Below, one piece after another: positions 23,787 through 34,422 of a stretch of 64,000 nt of DNA (the stretch's first letter is position 1; each line of letters starts with the position of its first letter). A model generated the notes under the pieces. It made no database searches. It was not told the origin of the DNA and worked only from the letters and a program-made list of their open reading frames with translations. The stretch covers positions 4,465,378-4,529,377 of the forward strand of contig NC_087381.1 in assembly GCF_963675165.1 (NCBI RefSeq), written 5' to 3'. This DNA comes from Halichondria panicea (Eukaryota > Porifera > Demospongiae > Suberitida > Halichondriidae). The translations under genes and the position numbers were made by a program.

Positions 23787-24991
23787 TACCTTGTACGTAA
23801 CTGCACATTAAAATTAACGAGTGTTGCAAGCGTGCACTTACTAATGCCTCTCGCCATGTTTTAGCTTTCGCTCAAAAGTATTAGAGTGTTATAGAAGAGG
23901 TAAATAATTTGCAATGTGCTTTAATTGTTTCACAAGAAAGGGGCGTCCACAGTTAATAGTGCATACTGATCGTCTTAAAATTAATGGCCTGTAGCCAAAC
24001 AGTGGGAGCAAACCTTTGTCGAAGGCATAGTCAGTAGTCTGTGAGATAAGCAGAATTCAACCACAGAAAGTAGTATCTATAACAAGCAGTCTAAAAAGAG
24101 TTATCAGAAAAGGTTGGTTTGTGGCTTGCCAGGACCTCAACAAAGAAGACGAGTGTTGTAAGCGTGCGCTTGCTAATGCCTCTCGCCATGTTTTTGCTTT
24201 CGCTCAAAAGTATTAAGAGTGTTATAGAAGAGGTAAATAATTTGCAATGTGCTTTGATTGTTTTACAAGAAAGGGGTGTCCATGCACAGTTAATAGTGCA
24301 TACTGATCGTCATGGCCTGTGCGGATCCAGCCAAAAATGTATAGGGAGGTTATGAAACAAAAGCGCGCGCGCAAAATGTTTGACCAGGCCCCGTTCACGC
24401 CCACTTAATTGAAATTGTAAACGTGCACAAAGTATACTTACAAATCTACTGTCTACTACAGCTAGGTACCTTGTCATGTATACATAATACATGTAAATGG
24501 TATGTGTGGAATGAATGTGTATTTAGTACTTAGTGTGTCCTGGACTTGTGCTCGTGTCAACAGATTCATAGTTCACAGCTTGTAAGTTAACTACATTCAG
24601 TTGCTCATTTAGCCACAGCAACACAAGTGTAGGTTGAGCTAGTTTTTGTTAGTGTTTAGGGGGGTTGCAACCCCTGAAACCCACCCCCTAGATCCGGGCC
24701 TGTCTGGGGTTCAAAATGGATTCTCTTACATGTGGTATTGAGCGCACATGCGCATTACATCCAGGAATAAGGGGTTATAATTATTAAAGTACAGTTGTAA
24801 TTTTGTTTTATCTACATGCTTTTTTTAGGCACCAATTGAACACTGTGTAGGTCGGCACTTATCACCATTCAAATTTCATGGCTGCATGGACTTAGTATAC
24901 ATTTCTATGGCTGTAATCTGAAACACATTCCATAACTGTACACAAGTATCTTTGTCTCTGTTACAGTGATAAACAAGACTTTATAATAATT
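23787..24991. other. Block-1 spacer upstream of sulfotransferase A
   Basis: This spacer is matched by 32147-33360 upstream of gene B. It holds two tandem-like copies of a module with GCTAATGCCTCTCGCCATG and TTGCTTTCGCTCAAAAGTAT (about 23838 and 24170). A repeat piece with GGGTTGCAACCCCTGAAACC and GAGCGCACATGCGCATTACA follows (about 24660-24770). An inverted-repeat arm lies at 24863-24945. CTCTGTTACAG just before the ATG is an acceptor-like site, so a 5' UTR intron is possible. Confidence 0.6.
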
Positions 24992-26352
24992 ATGAAAGTT
25001 CAGTGTCTCAAATATAGTCTATTAACTACATGTATATCCGTTGTAGCGGTAATACTACTCAGTGAACGATATTATACATTAGTAATCTGTGGCAGCGTAG
25101 TGGTTACCTACTTTGGAAACAGTAGTGTTAACGTACGCAACAATCAGATTTACTCAGGGAATGCTACTCTCCTACCCCCTGAAGTTGTCTCAGGAGTGAA
25201 ACTGTTTGTTCTATTCATTGGCTATCCCAGAAGTGGTCACAGTATTGTTGGGAGTCTGCTGGATGCTCATCCGAATGTCGTGGTCGCACATGAGCTTCAC
25301 GTTTTTCGTTGGCTCTCACGATTAGATCTACAAAATTCAGAAGTGAAGGCTGATCTCTTCAATGAACTCTATGCAAACAGTTTCAACAATGTGTTTAGTG
25401 ATGGAAAAAGAAGCGATAACAATAAAGGATACAATCTCACGATAGAAAACAGTTGGCAAGGACGGTACAGAGAGCGGATTGATGTAATTGGAAGCAAAAA
25501 TGGTGGTGGAATGTCCAGGATGTACAGACATAATGCTAAGGACTTCAAACTTGCGTACAACCGACTGCATCAGTTTGCTTCCATCCCAATACGTTTCATT
25601 CACTGCGTACGTAATCCATTTGACGTCATCTCTACAATGGTGCTTTACAGAATACAGAAAAAAAGTAATCAAAAAGACTTGGTCCCCATTTCCAGAAAGT
25701 CACATCATGTATACAAAGATGTCAAACAACTTTCATCAGCTGCAGATTTTTTTTTCTCTTTAGCTGATTCTGTTGCTAACATTTCTCAGTCAATAACTTC
25801 TGGAGATCGGCTTTTGGAAATTCACAACCATGAGTTGGTATCTCATCCTGAAGATACTGTCTTCAAGTTGTGCCAATTTCTGAACATTGATTGCCCAAGA
25901 GATTATCTAAAATTGTGTGCAGCAAAAGTGTTTCCGGAAATATCAAAATCAAGATTTACTGTGGACTGGCCGGAAGAGATGAAGAAAATTGTGCAGAGCC
26001 GTCTTGAACTGTATCCCTTTTTTAAGGGTTATTCATTTGAAAGTTTAATGTAGTATCTTATACGTAACTGCACATAATTATAGCTAGATTGATATTTATA
26101 TGTGTCATTTATTGTGGCAGTGTTTTAATTGTTATGTGCATGATGCAGATTACAATCTGGTCCGGTGGTCCAATGTGAGTGGTGGACCTTGTATTAAAGT
26201 ACAGTTTTATTGTTCAGTAATTTTGTTTATCTACATGCTTTTTTTAGGCACCGATTGAACACTGTACATTGATAGTTATGGAATAATTATGTGTTTCTGG
26301 TTTAATACAGCCTTGATTTTTTTTATGCAGCCACCACGAAATTTGAATGGTG
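24863..26352. repeat. Inverted repeats flanking sulfotransferase A
   Basis: The arm at 24863-24945 (CACCATTCAAATTTCATG ... CACATTCCATAACTG) is matched in inverted orientation by 26272-26352 (AGTTATGGAATAATTATG ... GAAATTTGAATGGTG). The ORF lies between them. Gene B has the same arrangement (33240-33309 and 34644-34724). A separate direct repeat (ATCTACATGCTTTTTTTAGG) precedes both arms. Confidence 0.7.
24992..26053 (+). CDS. Membrane-anchored sulfotransferase A (353 aa)
   Basis: This intronless gene encodes a predicted type II Golgi sulfotransferase that would transfer sulfate from PAPS to a glycan or other luminal acceptor; the acceptor cannot be read. Residues 8-28 are a hydrophobic anchor (SLLTTCISVVAVILL). 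Sequons at N43 and N57 fit luminal exposure. The 5'-phosphosulfate loop is FVLFIGYPRSGHSIVG (about 73-87) and the 3'-phosphate motif RFIHCVRNPFDVIST (201-215) has the expected Arg207 and Ser214. The usual PKSGTT/PRSGTT loop reads PRSGHS here, with His for the first Thr. The C-terminus ends YSFESLM. It is about 95% identical to gene B. An ATTAAA at about 26191 could serve as poly(A) signal. Confidence 0.88.
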   Translation: MKVQCLKYSLLTTCISVVAVILLSERYYTLVICGSVVVTYFGNSSVNVRNNQIYSGNATLLPPEVVSGVKLFVLFIGYPRSGHSIVGSLLDAHPNVVVAHELHVFRWLSRLDLQNSEVKADLFNELYANSFNNVFSDGKRSDNNKGYNLTIENSWQGRYRERIDVIGSKNGGGMSRMYRHNAKDFKLAYNRLHQFASIPIRFIHCVRNPFDVISTMVLYRIQKKSNQKDLVPISRKSHHVYKDVKQLSSAADFFFSLADSVANISQSITSGDRLLEIHNHELVSHPEDTVFKLCQFLNIDCPRDYLKLCAAKVFPEISKSRFTVDWPEEMKKIVQSRLELYPFFKGYSFESLM

Positions 26353-27081
26353 TCACCACTCACTACGATCACCATTAAGCTTATTCCATAATTATTAAGT
26401 GTACATAACCTTAAAGTGCCATATTTTCGTTGGTATTAATTTCACAACTTTAGCAGAATTGGTGATCGTAGTGGATAATTAGAGCCGTTTGTTTCAAAAT
26501 TGTTGATCATTAATCCAACTGCATGTAGCCGGTATTTTATTGAGCAATGTATTGTAATTAATGGGAACGAGGCTAGAGACACATTCGTCGCTGAAATAAT
26601 AATTATGATCCTCATCTATAGAAGTGGCATAGAGCCTGACACCCAAAGATTGCTCTAGTTAATTGTCACTCTTTCTTTGCCCAAAATCTTACATTCATGT
26701 TTTCAGCAGGCAAAAGTTACGGGGATGGACATGCCACACAAGCGTTAGGGCAGGGCGTTCGGAATCTGTTTGCTCCAACCCCAAACCATTGTTAAATCTT
26801 TAGTCTTTCATTATAAGGACCATAATTCAGCCACGAGTGTCTCTCTGCCTATCCTACGTCTAACCAGAGGAAGGTAGCCTCTAGAAAGGCGCCACTATAA
26901 ATAGGTGTGGCCAAAGCCTAAAGCTTTGCATCATGGCAGCAGGCTGCATGCGTTTGTATACTCTGTAGTTTTAAAGACATCACTCTCACTCTCATTCTTA
27001 AAGTTCAAAGGTCACGAACTACCAAGTCTGAACTACCAAGTCTGAACTGCCAAGTGCGAACTGCCAAGTGCGAACGCGAAC

Positions 27082-27372
27082 TACCGTATAGCGGGTATAT
27101 TTCGAGGGTATAAATTTTCGCGGATGGACCATTACAAAGGATTTCGCGGATTTTATTTTCGTGGTCTGAGTGCCAGCCTTTTGGCGCATGCGCACATCAA
27201 CATGCAGCTGTACCTCCACACCGTTAGCCTCGAATCCAGGCCTAGCCTATACGGTGAGGCACCTCTTATTGTCGATAGGTGTGGTCAATAATACTGAACA
27301 CGCCTACTATTCAATAAAGATATAAATTTTCGTGGGTATAAATTTTCGCGGTACAGGACCCGCTATACGGTA
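27082..27372. mobile_element. MITE with TACCGTATAGCGGGT ends
   Basis: It starts TACCGTATAGCGGGT and ends ACCCGCTATACGGTA. The interior has repeated ATAAATTTTCG motifs near both ends. Similar ends occur near 19393, 19550 and 40735. It is absent from the matching position in block 2. Confidence 0.75.
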
Positions 27373-27439
27373 TCAAGTATGAACTACCAACTACGAACGC
27401 GAACTATCAACTATCAACTGCGAACTACCAACTGCGAAC

Positions 27440-27497
27440 TAGCCTCGAATCCAGGCCGATTAAAATACGTATTTTAATCGGCCTGGTCTCGAGGCTA
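27440..27497. repeat. TAGCCTCG palindrome, near-perfect 58 bp
   Basis: The sequence starts TAGCCTCGAATCCAGGCCG and ends with the near-complement CGGCCTGGTCTCGAGGCTA; the AT-rich centre is AAAATACGTATTTT. Only two base-pair positions of the stem differ. It is the cleanest member of a family spread over the window. Confidence 0.9.
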
Positions 27498-28163
27498 ACT
27501 GCGAACGTGAACTATCAAGTGTGAACTGTCAACTTAGAGTAACGCTCAGGGCCACCGTAGGTTTGAAATGAGCCATAATTACGTAACTGTTCACGTGACA
27601 GGTACTTCCGCTCTCGACATTACAGTTGCAAGAACTCCTCAAATCCCTGTATCTATGGTATAGCCCAGTTGTTCGCCTAACCGTTATAAAAGCGAAAACT
27701 CGGCCTGGGAGATCGAGGCTATGTACAGTACTGTAATAGATGTCTAGCTACATTATTAGGTCTACCATACCCTGAGGGTCAAATTATGCTAGTTTAGCGC
27801 CCTATTATTCAATTGTGCTAGTTCCTAAAGTCTCCAAAAATTAAGTTGTCAAGCCCTACACTCTGTTTCTAGTCTCGCGGACCCAGACCCTGAATATATC
27901 GGCTGGTCCACGAGACTACTCTGTCTCAACCCCTAGCCCCCCCCCCCCCCCTATACACCAACGTCACACAACATTTATAAGATTACAGCTGGACACCAAA
28001 TATAATTATAGGTTGATTCCATGCAGATCAAATTAAAAGAAATTGTGTCTGTACTAATACTCTGCCTCACATCATCACAAGGATACTGTCACTAATAAAT
28101 GACACAATGTCATAGATAAATCAATTTTAGCTATGTGCAGTTACGTATAATTATAAGGTATTT

Positions 28164-29284
28164 CATTAAACTTTCAAATGAATAATCCGGGATACAGTTC
28201 AAGACAGCTCTGCACAATTTCATCTCTTCCGGGATCCGGCCAGTCAACAGTAAATCTTGATCTAGATATTTTCGGAAACACTTTTGCTGCACATAATCTC
28301 TTGGGCAATCAATATTCAGAAACTTGAACAACTTGAAGACAGTCTCTTTCAGGATGCATACCAACCCATGGTTGTGAATTTCCAAAAGCCGATCTCCAGA
28401 AGTTATTGACCGAGAAATGTTAGCAACAGAATCAGCTAAAGATAAAAAAGGTCTACAGCTGATGAACGTTGTTTGACTGAGATCTGGGCCATGCAAGTCT
28501 GTGCTCTCCGTAGTCTGTATTCTGTAAAGCACCATTGTAGATAATTATGACGTCAAATGGATTACGTACGCAGTGAATGATTAGGATGGAAGCAAACTAA
28601 TTCAGTCGGTTGTACGCAAGTTTGAAGTCCTTCTGTACATCCTGGACGTTCCACCACCATTTTTGTCTCCAATTACATCAATCTGCTCTCTGTACCGTCC
28701 TTGCCAAATTCTTCTATTGTGATATTGTAATTTTTGATGTACTAAACACGTTGAAACTGTTGCATAGAGTTCATTGAAAAGATCAGCCTTCACATCGATA
28801 GATTTTGTAGATCTAATCGTGAGAGCCAGCCAAGAATGTTAAGCACATGTGCCACCACGACATTCGGATGAACACCCAACTATACTGTGACCACTTTTTG
28901 GGGTAGCCGATGAACAGTTTCACTCCTGAGACAACTTCAGTAGTGGCGTAGGAAGCAATTTCGGGGGGGGGGCTCTATAGTGTGGAAAAAAGTGTGCCTA
29001 TCTACGGAGTGCAGCTTGATTCTACTTAATAACCTGGAGAGATCTGATGGGGGGCTCAAGCCCCTGGAGCCCCCCTTCCTACGCCACTGTTTAGGGGGTA
29101 GGGGGGTATATTTAGCATTCCCTGAGTAAATCTTATGTTTCTGATTGTTGTGTACGTTAGCACTACTGTTTCCAAAGTAAGAGTTTTTGCTAACCACCAC
29201 GCTGCCACAAATTACATATCGTTCACTGAGTAGTATTACAGCTACAATGGTAATAAATAATTATTTGAGACACTGAACTTTCTA
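28164..29284 (-). pseudogene. Sulfotransferase pseudogene (psi-2)
   Basis: This is a full-length but decayed minus-strand copy of the A/B type. The start codon region reads ATAGAAAGTTCAG instead of ATGAAAGTTCAG. An inserted element at 28941-29089 splits the 5' part. Several frameshifts follow, and the TAG stop is changed to AAA after TTAATG. Recognisable pieces include MVLYRIQ, SLADSVANISRSITS, GDRLLEIHNH and FKFLNIDCPRDYV. Its counterpart in block 2 is 35845-36965, with the same insertion, so both decayed before the block duplication. Confidence 0.88.
28941..29089. mobile_element. Small TIR insertion in psi-2
   Basis: The inverted ends TAGTGGCGTAGGAAG and CTTCCTACGCCACTG enclose about 150 bp within the 5' part of psi-2. 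The same insertion, with the same neighbours, sits in psi-4 at 36615-36772. An AGTGGCGTAGG-type end suggests a hAT-like MITE, but I could not define a target duplication. Confidence 0.75.
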
Positions 29285-30622
29285 TGAAGTTTTGTTTATC
29301 ACTGTAATAACATGGAAAAGAGACAAAGATACCAGGTAGCATGCATGTGTATAGCCTCATCATGTGTACAGTTATGGAATGTGTTTCAGATTACAGCCAT
29401 AGAAATGTATACTAGAGTCCATGCAGCCACGAAATTGAATGGTGATCATAGTGCTGACCTCTTTAATACACACAGTGTTCAATTGGTGCCTAAAAAAAGC
29501 ATGTAGATTCTAAATAATAAATTATTGTTCAAAAACTGAACAATCAAATTGTTAAAACTGTACTTACATGTCTGCCTCACATAACAATTAAGATGCTGTC
29601 ACAACTAGTGTTCAAGCTGGCGCTGTGCTAATGCCTCTCGCCATGTTTTTGCTTTCGCTCAAAAGTATAGAAGAGAAAGTATAGAAGAGGAAAAAGTGTA
29701 TAAAATAATCTGTCTAAAACTGACTTGCAATTGTATAATTATGGTATCATTGTTGTGTTTTGTGGCTGCTTATACCAGGACCTCAAGGATCTAGGAAGCA
29801 ACAAAGAAGAAGATTTTGTTTTCAATTAATTATAAGCGGAAGTGCATAATTATTTCATAAAGTTAGCTTATCTATATAAAGTCACTGAGAAGAAAAGACT
29901 TATTACATGCATCTATTGTTGTATTATGTGGCTTTAATACCAGGACCTCAAGAAAGAAGAAAATTGGATCTGTAGTTCATGCAGAGTATAATTATAATAT
30001 TTAAGAAGAAAAGACTTGTGTACATACATATTGTTATCTATAGTAGTGTTTTGTGGCTTACCAGGCCCTCAAGAAAAATATGATTCTGCCAGGAGGATCT
30101 GGATCTGGGGAATGAGCGCGCATGCGCATTACATCCATAGGAATAATTAAAGGGTGTGTCCAAAGAGATCAATTTCACAAATGCCTACTGCTAGCTAGCT
30201 GTTTTAACAGGTATTTTCTGAGTCTTGTAGCTAACAAAAAGCTAGCGCTTTAGTGCAAGGCTAACTCATATGTTGAATAGAAAGTTTGTGTGGACAGATG
30301 ATGCTATGAAAGATTCTGAAGAGACTGCAACAGCCTTCAATGTGAGTCAAACTAGCCATAACTCGAGAAAGAAGCTTTAGTTTGCTAATCCACGAATCAA
30401 AATCCAAGAGAACGTGGCTAGAAGCCTATAGAAGCTGTTAGTTTTTGTCGCATTGCAACCGTTGAGCAGTTACAGCTGGAACAGACACACAGACACACAC
30501 ACACACAGTCAGCTTTACCGTATCCCTCGTGCGGCTACGCCTCGAGGCATAATAAATTACACATAATAATTATAGATATAGATCTATACGTAGCTATAAT
30601 TATGTGCAGTTACGTTAAGGTA
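29285..30622. other. Block-1 spacer between minus-strand copies
   Basis: The part to about 29565 matches 36966-37250 in block 2 and holds the upstream flank of psi-2. Beyond it, block 1 has repeats not seen at this place in block 2: AGGACCTCAAGAAAGAAGA-type phrases at about 29785, 29945 and 30065, and a relative of the 57403-57923 family at about 30190-30552. No intact gene is seen. Confidence 0.55.
30190..30552 (-). mobile_element. Diverged member of the 57403 repeat family
   Basis: It shares with 57403-57923, in the same orientation, the phrases GCTAGCG, CATAACTCGAGAA, ATCCACGAATCAAAATCCAA and GAAGCCTATAGAA, and a (CA)n tract. The end CGTGCGGCTACGCCTCGAGG leads into CATAAT. Confidence 0.65.
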
Positions 30623-31613
30623 TTACATTAAACTTTCAAATGAATAACCCTTAAAAAAGGGATACAGTTCAAGACGGCTCTGCACCATTTTCTTCATCTC
30701 TTCCGGCCAGTCCATAGTAAATCTTGATCTTGATATTTTCGGAAACACTTTTGCTGCACACAATTTTAGATAATCTCTTGGGCAATCAATGTTCAGAAAT
30801 TGGCACAACTTGAAGACCCTATCTTCAGGATGAGATACCAACTCATGGTTGTGAATTTCCAAAAGCCGATTTCCAGAAGTTATTGACTGAGAAATGTTAG
30901 CAACAGAATCAGCTAAAGAGAAAAAAAGGTCTGCAGCTGATGAAAGTTGTTGGACGTCTTTGTATACATGACGTGACTTTCTGGAAATGGGGACCAAGTC
31001 TTTTTGAATTCTTGTGCTCTGTATTCTGTAAAGCACCATTGTAGAGATGACGTCAAATGGATTACGTACGCAGTGAATGAAACGTATTAGGATGGAAGCA
31101 AACTGATGCAGTCGGTTGTACGCAAGTTTGAAGTCCTTAGCATTATCTCTGTACATCCTGGACGTTCCACCACCATTTTTGTCTCCAATTACATCAATCC
31201 GCTCTCTGTACCGTCCTTGCCAACTGTTTTCTATCGTGAGATTGTATCCTTTATTGTTATCGCTTCTTTTTCCATCACTAAACACATTGTTGAAACTGTT
31301 TGCATAGAGTTCATTGAAGAGATCAGCCTTCACTTCTGAATTTTGTAGATCTAATCGTGAGAGCCAACGAAGAACGTTAAGCTCATGTGCCACCACGACA
31401 TTCGGATAGAGTTCATTGAAGAGATCAGCCTTCACTTCTGAATTTTGTAGATCTAATCGTGAGAGCCAACGAAGAACGTTAAGCTCATGTGCCACCACGA
31501 CATTCGGATGAGCATCCAGCAGACTCCCAACTATACTGTGACCACTCCTGAAGTATCCTATGAATAACAAACAGTTTCACTCCTGAGACAACTTCAGGGG
31601 GTATAGGGGAGTA
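30623..31613 (-). pseudogene. Sulfotransferase pseudogene with internal duplication (psi-3)
   Basis: The catalytic region from LFIGYFRSGHSIVG to the C-terminal YSFESLM is open for about 315 codons and nearly identical to gene C (37349-38413). Two lesions are clear. First, two bases are missing after the SGVKLFV codons, which breaks the frame to the N-terminus. Second, a 102-bp segment coding for NVVVAHELNVLRWLSRLDLQ plus the next 14 residues is duplicated in tandem and in frame (31305-31508). Upstream homology stops at about 31613, where an inverted copy begins, so the anchor segment is lost. A truncated active protein is unlikely but not excluded. Confidence 0.85.
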
Positions 31614-32146
31614 GCATGATAATGCTAAGGACTTCAAACTTGTGTACAACCGACTGAATCAGTTTGCTTCCATCCCAATACGTTTCATTCACTATGTACG
31701 TAATCCATTTGACGTCATCTCTACAATAGTAGAATAGAGACCACAAAAATTCAAAAAGACCTGGTCCCCAATCTCAGAAAGTCGCGTCGTATATACAAAG
31801 ATGTCACAGTTAAACAACGTTCATCAGCTGCAGATCTTTTTTTGTCTTTAGCTGATTCTGTTTGCTAACATTTCTCAGTCAATAACTTCTGGAGATCGGC
31901 TTTTGGAAATTCACAACCATGAGTTGGTATCTCATCCTGAAGATACTGTCTTCAAGTTGTGCCAATTTCTGAACATTGATTGCCCAAGAGATTATCTAAA
32001 ATTGTGTGCAGCAAAAGTGTTTCCGAAAATATCAAGATCAAGATTTACTGTGGACTGCATGGCTAGAAGAGATGAAGAAAATTGTGCAGAGCCGTCTTGA
32101 ACTGTATCCCTTTTTTAAGGATTATTCATTTGAAAGTTTAATGTAG
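31614..32146 (+). pseudogene. Sulfotransferase 3' fragment (psi-3b)
   Basis: It begins at the codons for NAKDFKLAYN and runs to the TAG at 32144-32146. Defects include a disrupted segment after the VIST codons (AATAGTAGAATAG), an extra T in the ADSV codons (TCTGTTTGCTAAC), and a GCATGGCTAGAAGAG change that replaces the WPEE codons. From GDRLLEIHNHEL to SRSRFTVD it reads like the intact genes. It is head-to-head with psi-3 and is the block-2 equivalent of psi-1. Confidence 0.9.
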
Positions 32147-33360
32147 TACCTTGTACGTAACTGCACATAATTATAGCTAAAATTAACGAGTGTTGCAAGC
32201 GTGCACTTGCTAATGCCTCTCGCCATGTTTTAGCTTTCGCTCAAAAGTATTAGAGTGTTATAGAAGAGGTAAATAATTTGCAATGTGCTTTAATTGTTTC
32301 ACAAGAAAGGGGTGTCCACAATTAATAGTGCATGGCCTGTAGCCAAACAGTGGGAGCAAACCTTTGTCGAAGGCATAGTCAGTGGTCTGTGAGATAAGCA
32401 GAATTCAACCACAGAAAGTAGTATCTATAACAAGCAGTCTAAAAAGAGTTATCAGAAAAGGTTGGTTTGTGGCTTACCAGGACCTCAACAAAGAAGACGA
32501 GTGTTGTAAGCGTGCGCTTGCTAATGCCTCTCGCCATGTTTTTGCTTTTGCTCAAAAGATTAGAGTGTTATAGAAGAGGTAAATAATTTGCAATGTGCTT
32601 TGATTGTTTTACAAGAAAGGGGTGTCCATGCACAGTTAATAGTGCATACTGATCGTCATGGCCTGTGCAGATCCAGCCAAAAATGTATAGGGAGGTTATG
32701 AAACAAAAGCGCACACCCAAAATGTTTGACCAGGCCCCCGTTCACGCCCACTTAATTGAAATTGATATCATAGTAAACGTGCACAAAGTATACTTACAAA
32801 TCTACTGTCTACTACAGCTAGGTACCTTGTCATGTATACATAATACATGTGAATGGTGCATGTGTGTGGAATGAAAATTATTGTGTATTTACAACTTAGT
32901 GTGTCCTGGACTTGTGCTCGTGTCAACAGATTCATAGTTCACAGCTTGTAAGTTAACTACATTCAGTTGCTCATTAGCCACAAGCAACACACTTAACCTA
33001 CACTTGTAGGTTGAGCTAGTTTTTGTTAGTGTTTAGGGGGGTTGCAACCCCTGAAACCCACCCCCTAGATCCGGGCCTGTCTGGGGTTCAAAATGGATTA
33101 TCTTACACGTGGTATTGAGCGCACATGCGCATTACATCCAGGAATAAGGGGTTATAATTATTAAAGTACAGTTGTAATTTTGTTTTATCTACATGCTTTT
33201 TTTAGACACCAATTGAACACTGTGTAGGTCGGCACTTATCACCATTCAAATTTCATGACTTTAGTATACATTTCTATGGCTGTAATCTGAAACACATTCC
33301 ATAACTGTACACAAGTATCTTTGTCTCTGTTACAGTGATAAACAAGACTTTGTAATAATT
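32147..33360. other. Block-2 spacer upstream of sulfotransferase B
   Basis: This is a close copy of 23787-24991 with the same order of modules: GCTAATGCCTCTCGCCATG twice, the GGGTTGCAACCCCTGAAACC repeat piece, the inverted-repeat arm at 33240-33309, and an acceptor-like CTCTGTTACAG before the ATG. No gene is seen. Confidence 0.6.
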
Positions 33361-34422
33361 ATGAAAGTTCAGTGTCTCAAATATAGTTTATTAACTACAT
33401 GTATATCCGTTGTAGCGGTAATACTACTCAGTGAACGATATTATACATTAGTAATCTGTGGCAGCGTAGTGGTTACCTACTTTGGAAACAGTAGTGTTAA
33501 CGTACACAACAATCAGATTTACTCAGGGAATGCTATTCTCCTACCCCCTGAAGTTGTCTCAGGAGTGAAACTGTTTGTTCTATTCATCGGCTATCCCAGA
33601 AGTGGTCACAGTATTGTTGGGAGTCTGCTGGATGCTCATCCGAATGTCGTGGTCGCACATGAGCTTAACGTTCTTCGTTGGCTCTCACGATTAGATCTAC
33701 AAAATTCAGAAGTGAAGGCTGATCTCTTCAATAAACTGTATGCAAACAGTTTCAACAATGTGTTTAGTGATGGAACAAGAAGCAATAACAAAAAAGGATA
33801 CAATCTCACGATAGAAAACAGTTGGCAAGGACGGTACAGAGAGCGAATTGATGTAATTGGAGACAAAAGGGGTGGTGGAACGTCCAGGATGTACAGAGAT
33901 AATGCTAAGGACTTCAAACTTGCGTACAACCGACTGCATCAGTTTGCTTCCATCCCAATACGTTTCATTCACTGTGTACGTAATCCATTTGACGTCATAT
34001 CTACAATGGTGCTTTACAGTATACAGAAAAAAAGTAATCAAAAAGACTTGGTCCCCATTTCCAGAAAGTCACGTCATGTATACAAAGATGTCAAACAACT
34101 TTCATCAGCTGCAGACAATTTTTTCTCTTTAGCTGATTCTGTTGCTAACATTTCTCGGTCAATAACTTCTGGAGATCGGCTTTTGGAAATTCACAACCAT
34201 GAGTTGGTATCTCATCCTGAAGATACTGTCTTCAAGTTGTGCCAATTTCTGAACATTGATTGCCCAAGAGATCATCTAAAATTGTGTGCAGCAAAAGTGT
34301 TTCCGAAAATATCAAAATCAAGATTTACTGTGGACTGGCCGGAAGAGATGAAGAAAATTGTGCAGAGCCGTCTTGAACTGTATCCCTTTTTTAAGGGTTA
34401 TTCATTTGAAAGTTTAATGTAG
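33361..34422 (+). CDS. Membrane-anchored sulfotransferase B (353 aa)
   Basis: This intronless paralogue of gene A has the same length and about 19 substitutions. It keeps the N-terminal anchor (residues 8-28), the loop FVLFIGYPRSGHSIVG, the 3'-phosphate motif RFIHCVRNPFDVIST and the C-terminal YSFESLM. Differences cluster in residues 100-185 (for example DGTRSNNKKG for DGKRSDNNKG, and GDKRGGGTSRMYRD for GSKNGGGMSRMYRH), a region that could face the acceptor substrate. It lies in block 2 at the position of gene A in block 1 and shares its flanks, so the pair arose by tandem block duplication. The acceptor is unknown. Confidence 0.88.
   Translation: MKVQCLKYSLLTTCISVVAVILLSERYYTLVICGSVVVTYFGNSSVNVHNNQIYSGNAILLPPEVVSGVKLFVLFIGYPRSGHSIVGSLLDAHPNVVVAHELNVLRWLSRLDLQNSEVKADLFNKLYANSFNNVFSDGTRSNNKKGYNLTIENSWQGRYRERIDVIGDKRGGGTSRMYRDNAKDFKLAYNRLHQFASIPIRFIHCVRNPFDVISTMVLYSIQKKSNQKDLVPISRKSRHVYKDVKQLSSAADNFFSLADSVANISRSITSGDRLLEIHNHELVSHPEDTVFKLCQFLNIDCPRDHLKLCAAKVFPKISKSRFTVDWPEEMKKIVQSRLELYPFFKGYSFESLM

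Larger units (their letters stand above)
26054..28163. other. Spacer with a block-1-specific insertion
   Basis: The part to about 26859 matches 34423-35225 in block 2. From about 26860 to 27726 block 1 has DNA that block 2 lacks. This includes short GAACTACCAAGTCTGAACT-type tandem units, a TIR element (27082-27372) and a TAGCCTCG palindrome (27440-27497). From about 27727 the two blocks align again (CTAGCTACATTATTAGGTC). A 13-C run sits at about 27939. No intact gene is seen. Confidence 0.65.

Noticed and set aside
25337-25672. Antisense open frames over the sulfotransferase genes (also 33636-34041, 37730-38065)
   Set aside because: They recur in every copy only because the sense gene is duplicated.
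30623-31570. Calling the 315-codon frame an intact sulfotransferase
   Set aside because: A 2-bp frameshift cuts it off from its N-terminus, no proper ATG is present, and the fold is disturbed by a 34-residue duplication.
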